A program made the translations under genes and the position numbers. A DNA stretch of 64,000 nt from Nitrosovibrio tenuis (GTDB lineage: Bacteria > Pseudomonadota > Gammaproteobacteria > Burkholderiales > Nitrosomonadaceae). The stretch lies in contig NZ_FOBH01000003.1 of NCBI RefSeq assembly GCF_900109785.1, positions 186,001 to 250,000 on the forward strand, written 5' to 3'. Below are positions 52,910 to 63,075 of this stretch, in pieces; position 1 is the stretch's first letter; every line of letters starts with the position of its first letter. The notes below the pieces were generated by a model that was given only the letters and a program-made list of their open reading frames with translations, made no database searches and was not told the origin of the DNA.

Positions 52910-55876
52910 TCACTGACGAGGCGGCGTTGAAAGAGTTTTTTTTTGCCGCAGAAATTCCTCGACCTTGTCGCTCGTAACGCCGGGACTGAACAGGTATCCC
53001 TGCATGTCATCGCAATTGAGCGCCCGCAAAAGCGAGGCCTGCTCATGGGTTTCAACCCCCTCCGCAATCACTTTCAGGTTCAGGGAATGCGCCAACGATA
53101 TGATGGTGGAAACAATCGTAAAATCATCGTGATTCGTACCCATATTGATAATGAAAGCACGATCTATTTTCAATACGTTGACGGGCAACTTGGCTATATA
53201 GCTGAGTGAGGAATAGCCAGTACCGAAGTCGTCTATCGCGACTTCGATATTCATTTCACGGATGCGCCTGAGCTTTTGGATATTCGCTTCTATATCCTGC
53301 ATGATTACACTTTCGGTAATCTCAAATTCCAGGCCGATCTCCACGTCTTTGGCGGCTTCCACGACGCTTGCTACCATCTCGACGAAATCGTTCTGTCGTA
53401 ATTGAATGGGCGAGACGTTTACGGCAATCTTGGGCGGATTTAACCCCATGGCTTGCCATTTCCTGTAATCCGATATCGCCTTGCCCAGCGCCCAACGACC
53501 CGCCTCAAGAATCATCCTGGTTTCTTCGAGCAAAGGAATGAAACTCAGCGGAGGAATAAGGCCGATTTCCGGATCGCGCCAGCGCATCAGTGCCTCCAGG
53601 CCGCTGATTTGTCCGGTTTTCAGGTTAACTTTCGGCTGGTAGTGCAGTACCAGCTGTTCCTGCTCCAGGGCTTGCCGCAGCTTGGTTTCAAGCTTCAGCT
53701 TTTCCGTGATGCGGGCATTGAACTCAGGTGCATAAAACAGGTGTCTGTCGCCGGAAAGCTTGGCCCTTTTCAGCGCTGTTTCAGCATGCCGCAAAAGTGT
53801 ATCGGTATCTCGGCCGTCGCCAGGATAAGACGACGTGCCTGCTCTGGCGGAAACGTGCAGCTCCTGACCTCCTATCAGGAAAGGCTGGTTCTGGATTTCA
53901 AGCAAAACTGTATCCAAAACATGGGCAATGGTTGTACTTTCTCCTTCGTGCGAGGTGGCGATAGCAAAATGATCTCCCGAAAGATGGGCCAGAATATCTG
54001 TTTCAGCGAGCAACTGTCTCAATCGTTGCGCGAGCTGGCGTAACAGGCTGTCTCCCGCCTGGTGGCCAAGCGACTCGTTTATGCTGCTGAATCGCTCGAG
54101 GTCAAGAATAATTACAGAAAGTACCTCATGGTTGTGTTCACCGGTTCTGATTCGCTGATCGACGCGGTCGAGGAAGAGTGCTCGATTAGGAAGATCCGTT
54201 ACCGCATCAAAGAAAGCCAGGTAATTAATGCGTTCCTCTTTTTTCAAGTGATCCATAGCGAAAGAAATGTCGCCGGCCATCTCAATCAACAGCCTCATTT
54301 CCTCTTCATCGAAGAATCCTGTTTCAGGCGCATAGAGCGCGAACATGCCGATCACCTGCGCATCCAGGGTTAACGGCAACACCACCATGGAGTGATAGCC
54401 TTGCTCTAGCGCTGCGGCATGGGACGCATGCATGCGCTTGTCAGTAAGATCGTTGCAAATCGCTGGCTGGGCCTGCGTTAGCGCCTGCGCTATTAACGAT
54501 GAGTTTCCGGGGGATTCAATCACATTATCCAAGCTGAGCTGTGACAGATAGCCATCGTCCCGACCCGCCTGTGCCATCGGTGTGACATTCCCTGTATGTG
54601 CATCGAACCTCCCGATCCAGCCAAACACAAATCGGCCGTGATCCACCGCGATACGGCATGCGTCGTCGAAAAGCTCCTGGATTTCCCGAACGCGCACGAT
54701 AGTGGTGTTTATACCGCTTAACACGCTGTAAATCCGGTTGAGCCGGACAATTCTGGTCTCATACTCTTTACGCAGCGAGATTTCCGTGGTGAGCGCGGCA
54801 GTACGCTGTGCGACCAGGTGTTCCATCTTTTCATGCAGCCAGGCACGCTCCAGCGCAATGCTTACCTGATGCCCGATCCCGTAGAACATTTCCAGTTCAT
54901 TTTCCTTGAAAGGGTCTTGTTGGGTCCCCATCAGGTTGAGAATGCCTCGGTTCCGATTACGTATCCGCAAGGGGACACTGGCGTGGCTGGTTGACTTGCT
55001 GGCATCTGCTCCCGGTTCCATAAGCTGCTTGCAACCGACAATAGTGGTAACCTGGGCTAACTCCCCTGCGAGAAAACGTCGCTGACATTCGCATACCCCA
55101 TCAGTCGTATTCATAGCCGACAATGTGGAGGGTGCGACGCGCGCCGCAGCCAGTCGAAAAGTGTTGTTGTTTTCCAGGTAGAGCCACCCTGCTTGTAACC
55201 CGGGGAGCTCCATGGCGTACTCAAGTGCTTTTTCACATACCTCACGTTCGGTTACCGCCTGGTTCAAACCCTCGGCGATACGGTAAAGGCCGTTAAGCAA
55301 GTGATTCGAGTGTGCCAGCTCCACCTGCCGTGCATGCAGTTCGTTGTTGAGACGGATCGCATCCTCATAGATTGAGATCAGCAAATCCAATATCTGCTGG
55401 CGTTCGGCGGTTATAAAATGCTTTTGCCCCCCCAGATAAATCTCCATTCCCATCTGCATCTTCTGATTCTTGCGTAATGCCAGATTCATAAGCAGATAGC
55501 TGATGCGGGAAAGGAGATATTCGCCATCATAAGGCTTGCGGATGAAATTATCCGCACCGCATTCCAGCCCTTTCATGATATCCCTGATATCCGAAAGCGA
55601 GGTGAGCAGGATTACGGGTATATCCTTGAGCTGCTCATCATGTTTGATTTGCCCGCATAGCGTGTACCCATCCATCTCGGGCATCATCACATCACTGACA
55701 ATCAATGCGGGTTTTCGCCGCCGAGCCGCTGCGAGGGCTTGCTTACCGTTTGGCACGGCTACGACGGAATAGCCGTGCTCCTCAAGCAGGTATCGCAGTT
55801 TTTCCGCTTGGGTTGGGCTGTCCTCCGCAATCAAAATCTCAGCGTTGCTGGGCTTATTTTGAATGTCGTAAGTCAC
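52910..55876 (-). CDS. response regulator with REC-GAF-GAF-degenerate GGDEF-EAL domains
   Basis: The 988-residue cytoplasmic output protein starts with a CheY-like receiver (residues about 13-135; phosphoacceptor Asp62 in VSDVMMPEMDG, Thr/Lys at LLTSLSD and IRKPYDG). Two GAF-like regions follow (about 195-345, 400-545), then a diguanylate cyclase fold (550-735) whose active loop reads SGDHF (633-637) instead of GGDEF, and an EAL domain with EALMRWR (761), FEITES, IDDFGTGYSSL (882) and AEGVET all intact. It should therefore hydrolyse c-di-GMP. The start lies 23 bp inside cheB, making it the last gene of the chemosensory operon; CheA phosphorelay is the likely input. Confidence 0.92.
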   Translation of the reverse strand: MTYDIQNKPSNAEILIAEDSPTQAEKLRYLLEEHGYSVVAVPNGKQALAAARRRKPALIVSDVMMPEMDGYTLCGQIKHDEQLKDIPVILLTSLSDIRDIMKGLECGADNFIRKPYDGEYLLSRISYLLMNLALRKNQKMQMGMEIYLGGQKHFITAERQQILDLLISIYEDAIRLNNELHARQVELAHSNHLLNGLYRIAEGLNQAVTEREVCEKALEYAMELPGLQAGWLYLENNNTFRLAAARVAPSTLSAMNTTDGVCECQRRFLAGELAQVTTIVGCKQLMEPGADASKSTSHASVPLRIRNRNRGILNLMGTQQDPFKENELEMFYGIGHQVSIALERAWLHEKMEHLVAQRTAALTTEISLRKEYETRIVRLNRIYSVLSGINTTIVRVREIQELFDDACRIAVDHGRFVFGWIGRFDAHTGNVTPMAQAGRDDGYLSQLSLDNVIESPGNSSLIAQALTQAQPAICNDLTDKRMHASHAAALEQGYHSMVVLPLTLDAQVIGMFALYAPETGFFDEEEMRLLIEMAGDISFAMDHLKKEERINYLAFFDAVTDLPNRALFLDRVDQRIRTGEHNHEVLSVIILDLERFSSINESLGHQAGDSLLRQLAQRLRQLLAETDILAHLSGDHFAIATSHEGESTTIAHVLDTVLLEIQNQPFLIGGQELHVSARAGTSSYPGDGRDTDTLLRHAETALKRAKLSGDRHLFYAPEFNARITEKLKLETKLRQALEQEQLVLHYQPKVNLKTGQISGLEALMRWRDPEIGLIPPLSFIPLLEETRMILEAGRWALGKAISDYRKWQAMGLNPPKIAVNVSPIQLRQNDFVEMVASVVEAAKDVEIGLEFEITESVIMQDIEANIQKLRRIREMNIEVAIDDFGTGYSSLSYIAKLPVNVLKIDRAFIINMGTNHDDFTIVSTIISLAHSLNLKVIAEGVETHEQASLLRALNCDDMQGYLFSPGVTSDKVEEFLRQKKTLSTPPRQ

Positions 55877-56963
55877 GCTCTAATTTCTCCCTATGGTTCA
55901 CAAGATTCGTTAGCGCTGCGGCAATCTTCTCCAGCGGTAAGATCAGCATCGCAGCATCCAGCTTGATAGCCTCGCCTGGCATGCCGTGCACCACGGAACT
56001 ATCCTTATCCTGGGCAAACGTAATTGCGCCACGCTCCTTGAGCAGTTTCAGGTCCTTCGCTCCATCGCGTCCCATGCCGGTCAATAAACCGGCCACGGCG
56101 TCGGCGCCATAGACCTCGGCAACAGCACGGAAGAGGTATGAAATTGAAGGCCTTAGCCCATGCTCGGGATCATTTTTTGTCAGGGCGATCTTTCCTTCGC
56201 GTTCTACCTTCATCTGGTATTCGTCGGGTGCGACGTAGACATGCCCGGGCAGGAGTGACTCGCCGTGCGCGGCGACACGGACAGGCAGACGAGATGAATT
56301 CGCCAGCCAGCGGGCGAAACCCCTTATAAACCCCGGAGACATGTGCTGGACGATTAAAATCGGGACCGGGAAGTCTTTTGGAAGTGACGCCAGGATAGTC
56401 TCGAGTGCCGGCGGACCGCCGGTCGAGGCGCCGATGGCGACAATTCTTGGTTTTGCCGATTCGCGTGCCAACCTCGCGTTTTCGGAGAGGGAAGTTTCGG
56501 CGCGGGGAATTTCAGGGCGCGGAGCGGGTGCCGCGGTCCGCATGCCCGGCCACCGTCGTATCACCCTCACCTCCGACATCAGTTTTACGGTCTGTACCAT
56601 ATCTTGAGCCATGGCTTCATGGTCGGGATGGCCGATGCCAGCCGGGCGACGCAGCACCGCCAGCGCGCCGGCATCCATTGCATTAAATGTCGTCGCGACT
56701 TCAGAGGGATCTTCGGTACCGCTTACGATAACAATGGGTGTCGGTTCCGTTTCCATGATGGCGCGTGTAGCGTCAAGCCCGTTCAGTTTGGGCATGTGGA
56801 TGTCCATCGTGATGACGTCCGGTCGTTGGCGACGCACGGCACGGAGGGCTTCCTCACCGTCACATGCTATGCCGACAACCCTGATGTCGGGGTCGGAGTT
56901 GAAAATGTGAACAAGGAATTCACGCACTACCGGCGAGTCATCCACTACCAGGACCTTGATCAT
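55854..56963 (-). CDS. cheB: CheB-type receptor methylesterase with receiver domain (WspF-like)
   Basis: The 369-residue enzyme has an N-terminal receiver ([17 protein letters not shown]; phosphoacceptor Asp54 in TMDIHMP) and a C-terminal methylesterase with the catalytic triad Ser180 (IGASTGGP), His207 (VQHMSPGF) and Asp300 (GMGRDG). It removes methyl groups from receptor glutamates when phosphorylated by the CheA. The start ATG 56963 overlaps the CheA stop by 4 bp, and its end overlaps the REC-EAL gene. By order and context it corresponds to WspF. Confidence 0.95.
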   Translation of the reverse strand: MIKVLVVDDSPVVREFLVHIFNSDPDIRVVGIACDGEEALRAVRRQRPDVITMDIHMPKLNGLDATRAIMETEPTPIVIVSGTEDPSEVATTFNAMDAGALAVLRRPAGIGHPDHEAMAQDMVQTVKLMSEVRVIRRWPGMRTAAPAPRPEIPRAETSLSENARLARESAKPRIVAIGASTGGPPALETILASLPKDFPVPILIVQHMSPGFIRGFARWLANSSRLPVRVAAHGESLLPGHVYVAPDEYQMKVEREGKIALTKNDPEHGLRPSISYLFRAVAEVYGADAVAGLLTGMGRDGAKDLKLLKERGAITFAQDKDSSVVHGMPGEAIKLDAAMLILPLEKIAAALTNLVNHREKLERDLRHSK

Positions 56964-59311
56964 GACTGTTGCGTTGACGATGTGCCAATGAGCCGCTGTA
57001 TGACCTCCAGCAGATTGCTCTGATCGAAGCTGCCTTTTACGATGTAGGCGTTGGCGCCAGCATCGATACCGCGCTCGCGGTGTTCGCGTGACTCCAGTGC
57101 CGTGACCAGCACGACGGGCAGCCCCGAGAATTGCTTCTCGGCGCGTATCTGGGCTGTGAGGCCAAAACCATCCATACGCGGCATTTCCACATCCGAGACA
57201 ACTAAATCGAAGGCGCCTGTCTTGAGCGTCGTATAACCGTCCACTCCATCCACGGCCGTGCTGACACGGTAGCCTGCCGACTCCAGGATGTTTTTGAGCA
57301 ATACGCGCGAAGTGATCGAATCCTCTACTACAAGAATCGATTGTTTTTTTGCTTTTTCTTCCTTTGGGGTCGACAAAGGGCTAGCAAATTCCGGTGCCGA
57401 AGCGGGACGCTTCACAGCCGATTTGAGTAGATCGGCTGTGTTGAGCACGGGCGCTACCCTGCCGGACCCCAGCACGCTGGCGCCCGCGATATTGCGTACC
57501 CTGATCAAAGGCCGAACCAGAGCTTTGACCAGCACCTCTTGCTCACCAATAATCTCTTCCACTAAAAACGCCACGCGAAGGAGACGTGACCCGAGCACTA
57601 CAACCGTTGCGCTGTCCGTGGGTTCGACGGATACCGCACGACGAGGTAATTCAAGTACATCGCTCAACCAGACGAGAGAAACCGGCTGCTCATCCACAAG
57701 GATGGTGGCCCGGTTTTCGACGGTTCGGATTTCTTTATAGGGAATCCGGACCACTCGCTCGACACTCGTGGAAGGAATAACAAATAGCTGCTCGCCCGCA
57801 TGAACAAGGACTCCTCGAAAGTTTGCCAGCGTTCGCGGGAGGGAAATATGGAAAGCGGTTCCCTCAGCAGGTTTTGATTTCACCGCGATACTGCCGCCCA
57901 GGTGCTCGACTTTTTCACGGACAATCGCTAGCCCGAGTCCACGTCCGGATATATCGGTGACGATGGGGCTGGTTGTGACGCCCGATTGAAAGGCGAGTGC
58001 CGCTGCCTCCAGGTCGCCCAGTTGTTCCGCCTCGTCGGTGGAAACAACGCCGAGCTTGCAGGCTGCGGCTTTCACCATGGTGAGGTCCAAGCCGGCTCCA
58101 TCATCGGCAACGAGCACCTCAACCGTACTGCTGTCTTTTTGCGAGCATGCTAATGTAATGGTTCCATGGGGCGGTTTGCCCCCGGCTACGCGCACGGGCG
58201 GTTGCTCAATACCATGATCAATGCAATTACGCACGAGGTGGATAAGCGGATCTTTCATCTCTTCGAGGATGTGCCGATCTATCTCAAGCTCGCTTCCTTG
58301 AATCACCGTTTCCAGGCTTTTACCCTGCTCGCGTGCCAGTTCGCGCGAGAATCGGGGGAGAATCCCCAGCAATGACGCGAATGGCAATAACTGCATCTCC
58401 TTGACATCCTGTCGCAGGGTGTCGGTCATGCCGACAAGCATGCGCTGATCCTGCTCGGCTGCATGCTGAAGCCGCGCCAGCTGATCCTCAAGCATCTTCA
58501 TCTGGACTTGCTCGGCATCAAGATACTTAAGGAGCTTGGGGAGCTCATGTATTGGAAGGGAGCGATTGGCATCCGTGCCACTGCTCGTCAGCTCGCGATC
58601 AACAACACGCAATACCGGTTGAATTTGAAGCCGCTGTTTCTTCCATGTTGCAAGTGTTGTAGTTGCGTGGCCGAGCTCCTGCGCTCGGTGACCGACCGCC
58701 ATGCACGGCAGCAAAAGCTCCTCAACCTGGCGCATCACCATGTCGAGTTTTTCGGCGGAAACCCGTACAGTGGTTGATGCCCGGCTGGGAGGAGAGCTTG
58801 ATGCCGCACGCGCGCCGGGCTGGGTTGGCGTATTGTCGGTCGGTAGCCCAACCTGAGGTGGCGATACGGGCGTCGAAGATACGGGCAGGGAAGGTTCGGG
58901 CGACGGCCTTCTCAACGCGTCGTCGAGCTGCCGAATGAGTGGGGCTACCGCAGGTTTGCGTGCGCTGGCCTCGCCGTCGTCACTGGCAAGAAGCCCCTCT
59001 AGCGCGTTGGTTGCCTGGAGCAGCAGGTCGATCAACTCCGATGAGATGACCAGGCGCTTGTCTTTCGTTGCTGAAAATATGTTTTCCAGAGACCGGCAGA
59101 CTGCTTCGACATGCGTGAGATTCACGGCTCGGGCAGCGCCTTTCAGACTGTGGGCGGCCCGAAAAATGGCTTCAATAAGAGCAGATTGCTCAGCCACAGG
59201 TGTTTTTTCCAGCGCAAGCAGCCCCGAAGCCATAGTCTGAAGATGCGCATCCGCTTCAACACGAAACGTTACGAGCAGCTTTTTCAGAAGCTCATCATTC
59301 TTGTTTTTCAT
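56960..59311 (-). CDS. cheA: hybrid chemosensory histidine kinase CheA-REC (WspE-like)
   Basis: The 783-residue protein has an N-terminal Hpt domain (phosphorylatable His54 in [12 protein letters not shown]), a short linker without a CheY-binding P2 domain, a dimerisation/HATPase region ([28 protein letters not shown]), a CheW-like P5 domain and a C-terminal receiver with [12 protein letters not shown]. The fused receiver is the distinctive feature of WspE and related alternative-function kinases. It should phosphorylate CheB and the REC-EAL protein. Start ATG 59311 overlaps the receptor stop by 4 bp, its end overlaps cheB by 4 bp. Confidence 0.95.
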   Translation of the reverse strand: MKNKNDELLKKLLVTFRVEADAHLQTMASGLLALEKTPVAEQSALIEAIFRAAHSLKGAARAVNLTHVEAVCRSLENIFSATKDKRLVISSELIDLLLQATNALEGLLASDDGEASARKPAVAPLIRQLDDALRRPSPEPSLPVSSTPVSPPQVGLPTDNTPTQPGARAASSSPPSRASTTVRVSAEKLDMVMRQVEELLLPCMAVGHRAQELGHATTTLATWKKQRLQIQPVLRVVDRELTSSGTDANRSLPIHELPKLLKYLDAEQVQMKMLEDQLARLQHAAEQDQRMLVGMTDTLRQDVKEMQLLPFASLLGILPRFSRELAREQGKSLETVIQGSELEIDRHILEEMKDPLIHLVRNCIDHGIEQPPVRVAGGKPPHGTITLACSQKDSSTVEVLVADDGAGLDLTMVKAAACKLGVVSTDEAEQLGDLEAAALAFQSGVTTSPIVTDISGRGLGLAIVREKVEHLGGSIAVKSKPAEGTAFHISLPRTLANFRGVLVHAGEQLFVIPSTSVERVVRIPYKEIRTVENRATILVDEQPVSLVWLSDVLELPRRAVSVEPTDSATVVVLGSRLLRVAFLVEEIIGEQEVLVKALVRPLIRVRNIAGASVLGSGRVAPVLNTADLLKSAVKRPASAPEFASPLSTPKEEKAKKQSILVVEDSITSRVLLKNILESAGYRVSTAVDGVDGYTTLKTGAFDLVVSDVEMPRMDGFGLTAQIRAEKQFSGLPVVLVTALESREHRERGIDAGANAYIVKGSFDQSNLLEVIQRLIGTSSTQQS

Positions 59312-60792
59312 GGACGTCGCACAGGCTCGGTATCGAAATCCTTGCCGCCTACCAAAGTCTTCAGCCTGATCCCCATCTCGTAGAGCCCCTGCGCTGCCAG
59401 TTCCGCCTGCCTCGTACCCGCTACGTTCTGTTCGCTCGCCTCCTTGATGTTGTTCATTGCCACTACTACCTGATCCATGCCAACCATTTGCTGGTGGCTG
59501 GACGCCGCAATCTGGGTGGCCGCCTGTGACGCCTCATTGATACTTGTCGATAGCAGCCTGATTGCTTCATCGGTCGCTGCGGATTGTTTCACGCCCGCTT
59601 CTACTGCTTTGTTGCCCTGTTCGGTAGCGAGAACCGCGATATTGGTCGCCTTCTGGATGTCGCCAAGGATCGTCCGCACCTGTCCGGTGGCCTGCTTCGA
59701 TTGCTCGGCAAGGCTTCTGATCTCGTGCGCCACCACGCCGAAACTCTTGCCTTGTTCTCCGGCCCGGGCAGCCTCAATGGCCGCATTAACCGCGAGGAGA
59801 TTCGACTGCTCAGCCAAGTCATTGACGGTGGCAATGATCTGGCCGATGGCATGGCTCTGCTCGGATAGTTGGACGATGCTTTCGGCGATAGACCCCATCT
59901 GTTCCCGGATACGGTGCATCCCATGAATAGCTTCTTCTACCGATTTGCGTCCCGCCTGGGAGACATTCGAAGCTTTCTGCGCGCTGTCGGAAACATACTT
60001 GGCCTTCTGGCTTGCATGCTGTGCGGTTTGCTTGACCTCTTCCACCGTGGCGGTCGTCTCGCTCACCGCGGCTGCGGTTTCAGCTGCGCCTGAGGCTACC
60101 TGCGTGGTAGTGGCAAGAATCTCGGCCGAGGACGCCGACAGTTGAGCGATACTTTCCCGAAGTTCGCGGGTAATGACACGGCTTAGATGAAATCCAATCG
60201 TTAACCCGACAATAACGGCAAACAGGGCGGCCATTATCAGTGTCAGCGTATAAAAACTCACTTTCTCGTCAAGTTCGGCCCTTGCTTTTTCCAGCAGCTT
60301 CGCCTGTCGTTCATAGAAACGCGTCGCCTTCTCGATGAGTGCCATGCTTCGAGGACGAAACTCCTTGATAGTATAGGCGAGTGCCTCTTCATCCTTTTTT
60401 TCCAGTGCCAGCCGTACGGAATTTTGCTGAGCCTGCTGCAGTTGCTGCTGAAGCGTTTCGAGATTATCCACCAGGGTGCTTCCTTCCCCGGTATTCATCA
60501 GGCTGCGCATTTTCTCAAAGGTCTGCTTGAACTTGCGGTCATTCTCGGCCAGAAAAATTTGATTCGGCTGCTGTAGTTCCGGATAGAGCAAAATACCGCG
60601 GACATACGTCTGCTGGGCAAAGGTAGTGGCCCGCAGTTCATTGGCGGCCTCCAGGAGCCGCTCATCTACATTGAGAAAATGGTCGTACGTTGCCTGTGTC
60701 TGTTTAAGCGCAAAAAAAGCAACGCTGGTTACGAGCACGAGCAGTGACAGTATGGCTACGTAGCCCCCGATTATCTTCTTGCTAATGGTCAT
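59308..60792 (-). CDS. methyl-accepting chemotaxis protein without recognisable HAMP domain
   Basis: The 494-residue receptor has TM1 (about residues 8-28), a helical periplasmic domain (29-180, four-helix-bundle type with a glutamine-rich coil), TM2 (181-203) and then runs directly into the signalling coil: only about 15 residues ([15 protein letters not shown]) precede it, so a usual 50-residue HAMP is absent. The hairpin tip [19 protein letters not shown] is intact. It ends FDTEPVRRP, lacking the pentapeptide that tethers CheR. ATG 60792 with AAGGAAAAA upstream is the start; ATG 60825 is in frame but unsupported. It overlaps the CheA gene by 4 bp. Position corresponds to WspA moved downstream of cheW/cheR. 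Confidence 0.93.
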   Translation of the reverse strand: MTISKKIIGGYVAILSLLVLVTSVAFFALKQTQATYDHFLNVDERLLEAANELRATTFAQQTYVRGILLYPELQQPNQIFLAENDRKFKQTFEKMRSLMNTGEGSTLVDNLETLQQQLQQAQQNSVRLALEKKDEEALAYTIKEFRPRSMALIEKATRFYERQAKLLEKARAELDEKVSFYTLTLIMAALFAVIVGLTIGFHLSRVITRELRESIAQLSASSAEILATTTQVASGAAETAAAVSETTATVEEVKQTAQHASQKAKYVSDSAQKASNVSQAGRKSVEEAIHGMHRIREQMGSIAESIVQLSEQSHAIGQIIATVNDLAEQSNLLAVNAAIEAARAGEQGKSFGVVAHEIRSLAEQSKQATGQVRTILGDIQKATNIAVLATEQGNKAVEAGVKQSAATDEAIRLLSTSINEASQAATQIAASSHQQMVGMDQVVVAMNNIKEASEQNVAGTRQAELAAQGLYEMGIRLKTLVGGKDFDTEPVRRP

Positions 60793-60862
60793 TATTTTTC
60801 CTTCGAAGCTTGGATCTTGTCGCAAGGATTGTCATGGTAGTTATGGTTGAGCCTCGTGGTCT

Positions 60863-60914
60863 GCTCAATTCGTTCGCTCAATTGGTCCGCTTAATTCGTC
60901 CGCTCAATTCATTC
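60863..60914. repeat. four 13-bp tandem repeats between cheW and the receptor gene
   Basis: GCTCAATTCGTTC, GCTCAATTGGTCC, GCTTAATTCGTCC and GCTCAATTCATTC run head to tail without gaps at 60863, 60876, 60889 and 60902. They fill most of the 128-bp gap between the cheW stop (60921) and the receptor start (60792), the only real gap inside the operon, and could be an internal promoter/operator or simply a minisatellite. Confidence 0.9.
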
Positions 60915-60920
60915 AGATTT

Positions 60921-61571
60921 CTACTCGGTTACGTGTTCCCGCACGATAATGTTTTCTGATGCCAAAAATTTTTCTGCATCAAGGAGCGCCACTCTCTCAG
61001 GCGTGACACCCTTCAGATAATCCTTTCGCACGCCTGTAAGCGTGGGTAGCGAGGGTTGGATGTGCCCCAGCGCGATATTGCGTACGCCGACTATCTCATC
61101 CGCTAAAATACAGAAGAGCATTTTTTCCCATTTCAGCACGATAATCTTGTTGAGATCGGTTAAACCCTTTACCGGTAATTCGAAAAAACGCTTGAGATCG
61201 AGGACAGGCAATATCGCGCCGCGCAAATTAACGATACCGAGCACAAAAGCCGGCGTGCACGGCAGCGGTACAAGATGCTCCAGCATGGCAACCTGGCGCA
61301 CATAATGCGTTTCAACCGCGTATCTCTCATAGGCAAGCGTGAATTCGAGGACCTCGATGACGTCGTCCGTGCTCTCGTGTCCTGATGGTTCGTGCGCGAG
61401 TGTTAGCGCCCTTTCCTGAAGAATTCTCTGCGTCTCTTCGGCCGACGGCGCCCAGACACTTTCAAGGGCTGTGCGCATAGTATCGAGACGCGGATCGAGT
61501 TCGCTGCCGCTGTATTTGGCGACTCCCGGTTTCGCGTCTTTTTGAGGAGAAGTGTCTGGAGTGTCGGTCAC
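60921..61571 (-). CDS. cheW: CheW-like coupling protein with N-terminal extension (WspD-like)
   Basis: The 216-residue protein has a CheW domain (about residues 70-210; VLEFTLAYERYAVETHYVRQV, FVLGIVNLRGAILPVLDLKRFF) preceded by about 65 extra residues with a conserved ILQERALTLA helix, as in WspD. It links the receptor to the CheA kinase. ATG 61571 overlaps the CheR stop by 4 bp. Its 3' end is followed by the four 13-bp repeats. Confidence 0.92.
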   Translation of the reverse strand: MTDTPDTSPQKDAKPGVAKYSGSELDPRLDTMRTALESVWAPSAEETQRILQERALTLAHEPSGHESTDDVIEVLEFTLAYERYAVETHYVRQVAMLEHLVPLPCTPAFVLGIVNLRGAILPVLDLKRFFELPVKGLTDLNKIIVLKWEKMLFCILADEIVGVRNIALGHIQPSLPTLTGVRKDYLKGVTPERVALLDAEKFLASENIIVREHVTE

Positions 61572-63067
61572 TGTGCTTCGCTTTCTTGGGGTACGAGCAG
61601 GATGCTCGAGCGCACGGATGTGATAATGTCGCTAAGCCGTCCGGCAGTCAGCCCGTTCGATTCCGGTACAAGCTCATCGTATGGGTGCGGGGAAAGCAGC
61701 GCCAATGCATTGCCGAAATGGCGGTTCGCCTCGCGGTACCGATTGAGAGACATACACAGGTTGCCTAGCGCGAAGTGGGCGAGCACAAAGTCGGGATCGA
61801 GATAAAGCGTATGCCTCAGGGACTGTATTGCCGTTGTGCTTTGTCCCAGCTCTTGACATATTGTCGCAAGAAGATAATGAGCTGCCGGGTTCAGTTTGTT
61901 GACCGCGATTGCTTTTTCACACCAGCTGACGGCTTCGGTGAGCTTCCCGAGATTGGCATAAGAACGCGCTGTATGGCAGAGCGTCTCGAATTTCTCATCG
62001 TCCTTAGGGCTTTCAGCATTGCCCATCTCTGCTGTTTGAGCGGGCATAGCCGCTGCTGCTTCTATCAGCCATTCCATCCCTGAGTCTTTAAATGAAAGTA
62101 GCGTCTTTTCATCCTTAACATGCAGAGGTGGCGTCAGAGCTTGCACAGACATGCTTCCGCAGTCCGGTTGCATATCCGGCATTGGGGCGTTGTGTTTGCC
62201 CGTGTTTTCCCATGGCTCGGTGATTGTTGGCTTGTGATAGAGAATCGCTGTGGGAAAGGTAGTCTGTTTGAACTGCGGAAATAAGTTGTGTGACATCTCT
62301 ACGGGGCTCAGAATGAGCCAGCCCCCATGGGTGAGTGACCGATGGAGGTTTCGTCCAATCCTCATTACCCTGTCAGGGCTGAAATACATCAGCACATTGC
62401 GACAGAAAATAATGTCCATCGCATCGGCACCGTTGGTGATGCCGGGATAACTTTCCTCGGCGAGATTGAGGTAGGAAAAAGTTACCCGCTTTCGAATATG
62501 AGGCAAAAGCTCGAATTGCCCGTTTTTTCTGCGTTTAAAATATAGCTCTTTGACCCAGGCAGGCGTGCCGCGAAATGACCATTCGCCGTATAGACCCGTG
62601 GCCGCTTTTTCGAGGAATACGGGGTTGATATCGGTGGCCATTATTGTTGCGGTATCCGGGGCATATTGGCCCAGGCGATCAAGGAGTATAGCGATCGAGT
62701 AGGGCTCTTCTCCGGTGCAGCAGCCAGCGCTCCAGATGCGCAACTGCCGATGCGAATGTGCGCATGCGCGCAACAATTGCGGGAAAATATGCTCCTCAAG
62801 CACATCAAAATATCCTTTCTCACGAAAAAAGTAGGTCTCGCCCACCGTTAGATGACGAGCGAGTATCTCGATCTGCCGTCGCGTCAGGGAAGCGGAAAGG
62901 AGTTGACGGATACAGGATCCCACGTCCATCATCCCAAGCGCAGGCGCAGCGGCGGCAATACGGCGCTCGAGATCACCCCAGCTCGTTGTCGGATAGTACA
63001 AGCCCATCTCCATCTCAAGTAATTGGCTGAGCTGGGGAAGCAGTGGATGGGGGAGAGCGCTTTTCAT
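61568..63067 (-). CDS. cheR: CheR-type methyltransferase with C-terminal TPR repeats (WspC-like)
   Basis: The 499-residue protein has an N-terminal all-helical CheR domain, the SAM-binding methyltransferase core (RIWSAGCCTGEEPYSIAILL; DIIFCRNVLMYF) and, after a low-conservation linker (about 280-355), TPR-like repeats (ARSYANLGKLTEAVSWCEKAI; LATICQELGQSTTAIQSLRHT; ALGNLCMSLNRYREANRHFG). It methylates receptor glutamates using S-adenosylmethionine. TPR-bearing CheR is characteristic of WspC and FrzF-type systems; the TPRs may replace the missing receptor tether. Start ATG 63067 is 8 bp after the first cheW. Confidence 0.94.
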   Translation of the reverse strand: MKSALPHPLLPQLSQLLEMEMGLYYPTTSWGDLERRIAAAAPALGMMDVGSCIRQLLSASLTRRQIEILARHLTVGETYFFREKGYFDVLEEHIFPQLLRACAHSHRQLRIWSAGCCTGEEPYSIAILLDRLGQYAPDTATIMATDINPVFLEKAATGLYGEWSFRGTPAWVKELYFKRRKNGQFELLPHIRKRVTFSYLNLAEESYPGITNGADAMDIIFCRNVLMYFSPDRVMRIGRNLHRSLTHGGWLILSPVEMSHNLFPQFKQTTFPTAILYHKPTITEPWENTGKHNAPMPDMQPDCGSMSVQALTPPLHVKDEKTLLSFKDSGMEWLIEAAAAMPAQTAEMGNAESPKDDEKFETLCHTARSYANLGKLTEAVSWCEKAIAVNKLNPAAHYLLATICQELGQSTTAIQSLRHTLYLDPDFVLAHFALGNLCMSLNRYREANRHFGNALALLSPHPYDELVPESNGLTAGRLSDIITSVRSSILLVPQESEAQ

Positions 63068-63075
63068 ACGTGGTC

